64,000 nucleotides of DNA from an uncultured SAR116 cluster alpha proteobacterium (GTDB lineage: Bacteria > Pseudomonadota > Alphaproteobacteria > Puniceispirillales > Marisalimonadaceae). Below are positions 61,046-64,000 of this stretch, piece after piece; positions within the stretch are counted from its first letter, which is position 1; every line of letters starts with the position of its first letter. The notes under the pieces were generated by a model. That model did no database searches. It worked only from the letters and a program-made list of their open reading frames with translations, and was not told the DNA's origin. A program made the translations under genes and the position numbers. The stretch lies in NCBI GenBank assembly GCA_902537945.1, contig CACBDG010000005.1:1-64000 (forward strand), in the 5' to 3' direction.

Positions 61046-61711
61046 TCATAAATTTTCTAAATTGACTTCTCTTGTAGCAACTTTGTTTCTAGCTGTTTCA
61101 TCATGAAATATTCCTATTATAGCTGAACCATTTAGCTTAGCTTTTTCTATTAAATCTAATACAACATTTTTATTATTTTGGTCCAGACTTGCGGTTGGTT
61201 CATCTAAAAGTAAATACGGATAATTATGAATAAAACCCCTAGCAATATTTACTCTTTGTTGTTCACCTCCTGAGAAAGTTAAGGGAGATAAGTTCCACAA
61301 ATTTTTTGGGATATTAAGTCTTTCTAATATTTCTTGGGCTTTTTTTAATGCAATTTTTTTTTCACATCCAATCTCAAGCAATGGTTCTATTACAACATCT
61401 ATTGTTGGCACTCTAGGTACAACTCTCAAAAATTGACTAACATATCCCAATTTATTCTTTCTTAGTTTTAAAATATCTCTAGGTGATGATTTTCTAATAT
61501 TAATATCTGAAATAAGAACATCACCTTTACTTATCACATAACTTCCATAGATTAATTTTAATAAAGTAGATTTACCTGTGCCAGAGTTACCAGTAAGTGC
61601 AACAACCTCACCTTTATTAACTCTGAAGTTTATATTTTTAAATACATTTATGTTTGTATCGTTTTGATTATAAAGTTGGAATGATTTGTTTAAATTTTTA
61701 ATTTGTATCAT
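61046..61711 (-). CDS. phnL: Phosphonate C-P lyase system ABC-type protein PhnL
   Basis: A 221-residue ABC ATPase without membrane partner: Walker A TGNSGTGKSTLLK, signature LTFSGGEQQRVNIARGF, Walker B YLLLDEPTASLD. Size and placement after PhnK fit PhnL, part of the C-P lyase core assembly and not a transporter. The spacing to phnK is 1 nt. Confidence 0.92.
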   Translation of the reverse strand: MIQIKNLNKSFQLYNQNDTNINVFKNINFRVNKGEVVALTGNSGTGKSTLLKLIYGSYVISKGDVLISDINIRKSSPRDILKLRKNKLGYVSQFLRVVPRVPTIDVVIEPLLEIGCEKKIALKKAQEILERLNIPKNLWNLSPLTFSGGEQQRVNIARGFIHNYPYLLLDEPTASLDQNNKNVVLDLIEKAKLNGSAIIGIFHDETARNKVATREVNLENL

Positions 61712-61712
61712 T

Positions 61713-62489
61713 TTACACCTGTAATACTGAACTAACTAATAATTGCGAATATTTATGCTGTGGATCATCTAAAACCTGATCACACAAACCAGCTTCTATT
61801 ACATTTCCATTTTGCATTACAATTATACGATCAGCTAAAAGTCTAACTACTGCAAGATCGTGTGTAACTATTACTGCAGCAATGCCAAGTTCTCTTACAA
61901 GGTTTCTTAATAAATCCAAGATTTTAGCTTGTACAGATACATCCAAACCTCCAGTAGGTTCATCCATAAAAATCAATCTTGGTCTAGTTACAAGATTTCT
62001 TGCAATTTGAAGTCTTTGTTGCATTCCTCCAGAAAAAGTACTTGGCTTATCATCAATTCTGCTAACATCAATTTCAACTTTTTCTAGCCAATTTGCAGCA
62101 ATTTCTCTAATTTCACCATAATTTCTATGACCAATTGCCATTAATCTTTCACCAATATTTCCACCTGCGCTTATATTCATTCTGAGACCATCACGAGGAT
62201 TTTGATGCACAAATGCTAGATCAGATCTTTGAATTAAACGAAGTTTTGGTTCCGAAATTTTTGTAAAATTGAGGATTGTTTTTGATTTGTCGTTTAAGAA
62301 AATATCTCCTTCATCAACTTCTAAATTTCCATAAATACAGTTTAATAATGTAGACTTCCCAGAACCTGACTCGCCAACAATTCCAAGGACCTCTCCAGGA
62401 TTAATATCTAAAGATACATTTTTGCAACCTATATTTTGGCCATAGTATTTAGAAATATTAGAGGCTTGAAATAAGAAATTTTGCTTCAT
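61713..62489 (-). CDS. phnK: Phosphonate C-P lyase system ABC-type protein PhnK
   Basis: About 258 residues from ATG 62489 (MKQNFLFQASNISKYYG); the track's start overlaps phnJ and lacks support. Walker A is VGESGSGKSTLLN, signature TFSGGMQQRLQIARNL, Walker B RLIFMDEPTGGLD. LAFVHQNPRDGLRMNISAGGNIGERLMAIGHR is a PhnK hallmark. It binds the PhnGHIJ complex and powers its turnover. Confidence 0.93.
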   Translation of the reverse strand: MKQNFLFQASNISKYYGQNIGCKNVSLDINPGEVLGIVGESGSGKSTLLNCIYGNLEVDEGDIFLNDKSKTILNFTKISEPKLRLIQRSDLAFVHQNPRDGLRMNISAGGNIGERLMAIGHRNYGEIREIAANWLEKVEIDVSRIDDKPSTFSGGMQQRLQIARNLVTRPRLIFMDEPTGGLDVSVQAKILDLLRNLVRELGIAAVIVTHDLAVVRLLADRIIVMQNGNVIEAGLCDQVLDDPQHKYSQLLVSSVLQV

Positions 62490-62491
62490 AA

Positions 62492-63370
62492 TTAATCTTC
62501 TTTTTTTGAATTTAATTTGGTTTGTTCTTTGCAATAGTCTGTGTCTGAACATATGTATGATCGTTTACCATCATCTGAAACAATAATTTCATCTAAATAA
62601 CTATCACTGGATCCACATATTGAACATTTGAAATTAGCTTTCATAGCTTCAAAAGGATAGTCTTCAAAATCAAGACTTTTAACATTTGTATAAGGTGGAA
62701 TAGCATAAATTCGTTGTTCTCTTCCAGCGCCAAAAAGTTGAATAGCTGGACTATTATTCATTTTGGGATTATCAAATTTTGGAATAGGAGAAGGGTCAGT
62801 AACATAATTTCCATTTGTTTTTACTGGATATGCATATGCTGTCTCAATATGACCATGTTTTGCAATATCTTCATAAAGTTTTACATACATTAATCCATAT
62901 TCAGAAAGAGCATGCATTTTTCTAGTTTCTGTCTCTCTTGGTTCTAAGAATCTAAGAGGTTCTGGAATTGGTACTTGATATACTAATATTTGTTTTTCTT
63001 TTAATTTTGTTTCAGGAATTCTGTGTCTAGTTTGTATAAGAGATGCATCTGAAGTTTTTTCAGTTACAGCTACATTTGCAGTTTTTTGAAAAAATTTTCT
63101 TATTGATACTGCATTTGTAGTATCGTCGGCGCCTTGATCTATTACCTTTAAAATATCTTTGGGTATTAAACAAGCAGATGTTACCTGAATTCCACCAGTA
63201 CCCCAACCATATGGCATTGGCATTTCTCTTGAGGAAAAAGGTACTTGATAGCCAGGTATACATAATGCTTTCAGAAGAGCTCGTCTTATCATTCTTTTTG
63301 TATTTTCATCTAAATAAGCAAAATTATAAATTTGAATATCTAAATTTTCATTTTTACTCATTTCATTCAT
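62492..63370 (-). CDS. phnJ: C-P lyase catalytic subunit PhnJ
   Basis: A 292-residue radical-SAM enzyme cleaving the C-P bond of ribose-1-methylphosphonate 5-phosphate. The [4Fe-4S] cysteines are exact in spacing to E. coli PhnJ: Cys249-x2-Cys252-x21-Cys274-x5-Cys280 (FKCSICGSS, YICSDTDYC). GWGTGGIQVTSACL and QLFGAGREQRIYAIPPYT are also conserved. With methylphosphonate as substrate the product is methane. AAGG precedes the ATG at 63370. Confidence 0.95.
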   Translation of the reverse strand: MNEMSKNENLDIQIYNFAYLDENTKRMIRRALLKALCIPGYQVPFSSREMPMPYGWGTGGIQVTSACLIPKDILKVIDQGADDTTNAVSIRKFFQKTANVAVTEKTSDASLIQTRHRIPETKLKEKQILVYQVPIPEPLRFLEPRETETRKMHALSEYGLMYVKLYEDIAKHGHIETAYAYPVKTNGNYVTDPSPIPKFDNPKMNNSPAIQLFGAGREQRIYAIPPYTNVKSLDFEDYPFEAMKANFKCSICGSSDSYLDEIIVSDDGKRSYICSDTDYCKEQTKLNSKKED

Positions 63371-63374
63371 TTTA

Positions 63375-64000
63375 TTACCTTTTCATATTAACTTTGGCGT
63401 CAGCTCTAATTTTTCTAATGAGCTCTAGTTCAGATTGAAAATCAACATAATGTGGTAGTTTTATGTGCTCTAAAAAACCAGTCGCTTGAATGTTGTCGCA
63501 ATGTGAAATAACAAATTCTTCGTCTTGTGCTGGTGCGCCAGAATAATCTTCACCTAATTCTTTCCATCTTAAAGCTCTATCGATCAAAGCCATTGCTAAA
63601 GCTTTTCTTTCAGTCTGTCCGAATACTAAACCATAACCTCTTGTAAATTGTGGAGGTTCAATTTTGGATCCTTGAAATTGATTTACCGTTTCACATTCAG
63701 TTAAAATGATCTCAGCAACATTAATTTCAAAACCTAATTCTGGAATATAAAGCTCAATGTCAACTATGCCAATTCTTAGTTCCCCTACAAATGCATGATT
63801 TCTTGCATATCCTCTTTGAGTAGAATATGCGAGACCAAGTAAAAAACCCTCATCTCCTCTTGATAATGCTTGTAACCTTGCCGAACGAGATGTTGGATAG
63901 CTAATAGGTTCTCGAGTTATATCGATAGGATCAAGATTGTTATCTTTTTCGTTTTGCATTAAATCTTCTTGATTTAAAAAACTTAAAACGTGAGGCATTT
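63375..64000 (-). CDS. phnI: C-P lyase subunit PhnI, 5'-partial
   Basis: The frame continues beyond the window edge, so only about 208 C-terminal residues of roughly 350 are present. TSRSARLQALSRGDEGFLLGLAYSTQRGYARNHAFVGELRIG and PQFTRGYGLVFGQTERKALAMALIDRAL are PhnI hallmarks, and FLEHIKLPHYVDFQSEL is the conserved end. PhnI attaches the phosphonate to the ribose of ATP within the PhnGHIJ core. The track's Met at 63998 is internal. It stops 4 nt before phnJ. Confidence 0.92.
   Translation of the reverse strand, partial: MPHVLSFLNQEDLMQNEKDNNLDPIDITREPISYPTSRSARLQALSRGDEGFLLGLAYSTQRGYARNHAFVGELRIGIVDIELYIPELGFEINVAEIILTECETVNQFQGSKIEPPQFTRGYGLVFGQTERKALAMALIDRALRWKELGEDYSGAPAQDEEFVISHCDNIQATGFLEHIKLPHYVDFQSELELIRKIRADAKVNMKR

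Noticed and set aside
1-64000. tRNA, rRNA, CRISPR array, insertion sequence or prophage
   Set aside because: Intergenic gaps were read for cloverleaf ends, tandem spaced repeats and transposase or integrase motifs; none was convincing. A tRNAscan-SE and Infernal run would be decisive.

Overview
This is an AT-rich (roughly 30% GC by eye), gene-dense bacterial chromosome segment. The gene content suggests a streamlined marine alphaproteobacterium of the SAR11/HIMB59(AEGEAN-169)/PS1 type: short intergenic gaps, many 1-10 nt overlaps, TRAP transport, several CaiB-type CoA-transferases, C-P lyase, protocatechuate dioxygenase, glutathione-dependent formaldehyde oxidation and methanethiol oxidase. 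The lineage is an inference from gene content and base composition; no rRNA or tRNA gene is visible to settle it. I saw no transposase, integrase, CRISPR array or prophage block.

Layout. 0-2.2 kb: 3' part of a methanethiol oxidase (SBP56 family), translationally coupled to a [2Fe-2S] ferredoxin, then a CoA-binding protein. 2.2-4.4 kb: small MarR-like regulator, beta-hydroxyacid dehydrogenase, DUF1330 protein, thioesterase. 4.45-6.3 kb: a three-gene overlapping operon of a 47-aa DUF2256 Cys4 protein (absent from the ORF track), a DUF2805/TIGR03643 protein and a cryptochrome/photolyase, convergent with nth. 7-8.1 kb: AzlCD exporter. 8.1-9.4 kb: MazG-like NTPase and an HTH protein whose C-terminal part looks like a degenerate MT-A70 methyltransferase. 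9.5-11.1 kb: AtuA-domain/DUF4387 pair. 11.3-15.5 kb: pseudoazurin, VOC protein, MOSC protein, orphan ModA, SCO protein, small envelope proteins. 15.5-20.9 kb: bactofilin, CsaA-like protein, DapA-like lyase, EamA transporter, zinc alcohol dehydrogenase, hpt, DUF4149 protein.

20.9-23.4 kb: pobA-pcaH-pcaG (4-hydroxybenzoate to 3-carboxymuconate), then a 59-aa membrane protein and a cNMP-binding protein. 24-27.5 kb: Baeyer-Villiger-type monooxygenase, DUF457 membrane hydrolase, gamma-carbonic anhydrase. 27.5-34.6 kb: acyl-CoA genes (CaiB, two enoyl-CoA hydratases, thioesterase, PcaB-like lyase, tautomerase-like protein) surrounding the formaldehyde-oxidation pair frmA-fghA.

34.7-47.8 kb is the most coherent accessory block. 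It holds an HTD2/FAS1-type hydratase, MmgE/PrpD protein, CaiB CoA-transferase, CitE-type CoA-ester lyase, MaoC hydratase, second CaiB, TRAP DctPQM, a reverse-strand amidase, a second MmgE/PrpD and an acyl-CoA dehydrogenase. The gene families match the known Pseudomonas aeruginosa itaconate cluster (Ich, acyl-CoA dehydrogenase, MmgE/PrpD, Ict, Ccl, TRAP). I infer uptake of a branched C5-dicarboxylate (itaconate, mesaconate or citramalate) and cleavage to acetyl-CoA and pyruvate.

47.8-53 kb: second AzlCD, RidA, SDR, alpha/beta hydrolase, SCP2-like protein, TPP enzyme. 53-64 kb is a phosphorus/arsenic region: ppk1-ppx, methyltransferase, ACR3 arsenite exporter and phnM in one reverse-strand run, a divergent DUF1045 gene, then phnN-L-K-J and the 3' part of phnI running off the window. 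A possible Pho box lies between phnM and the DUF1045 gene.
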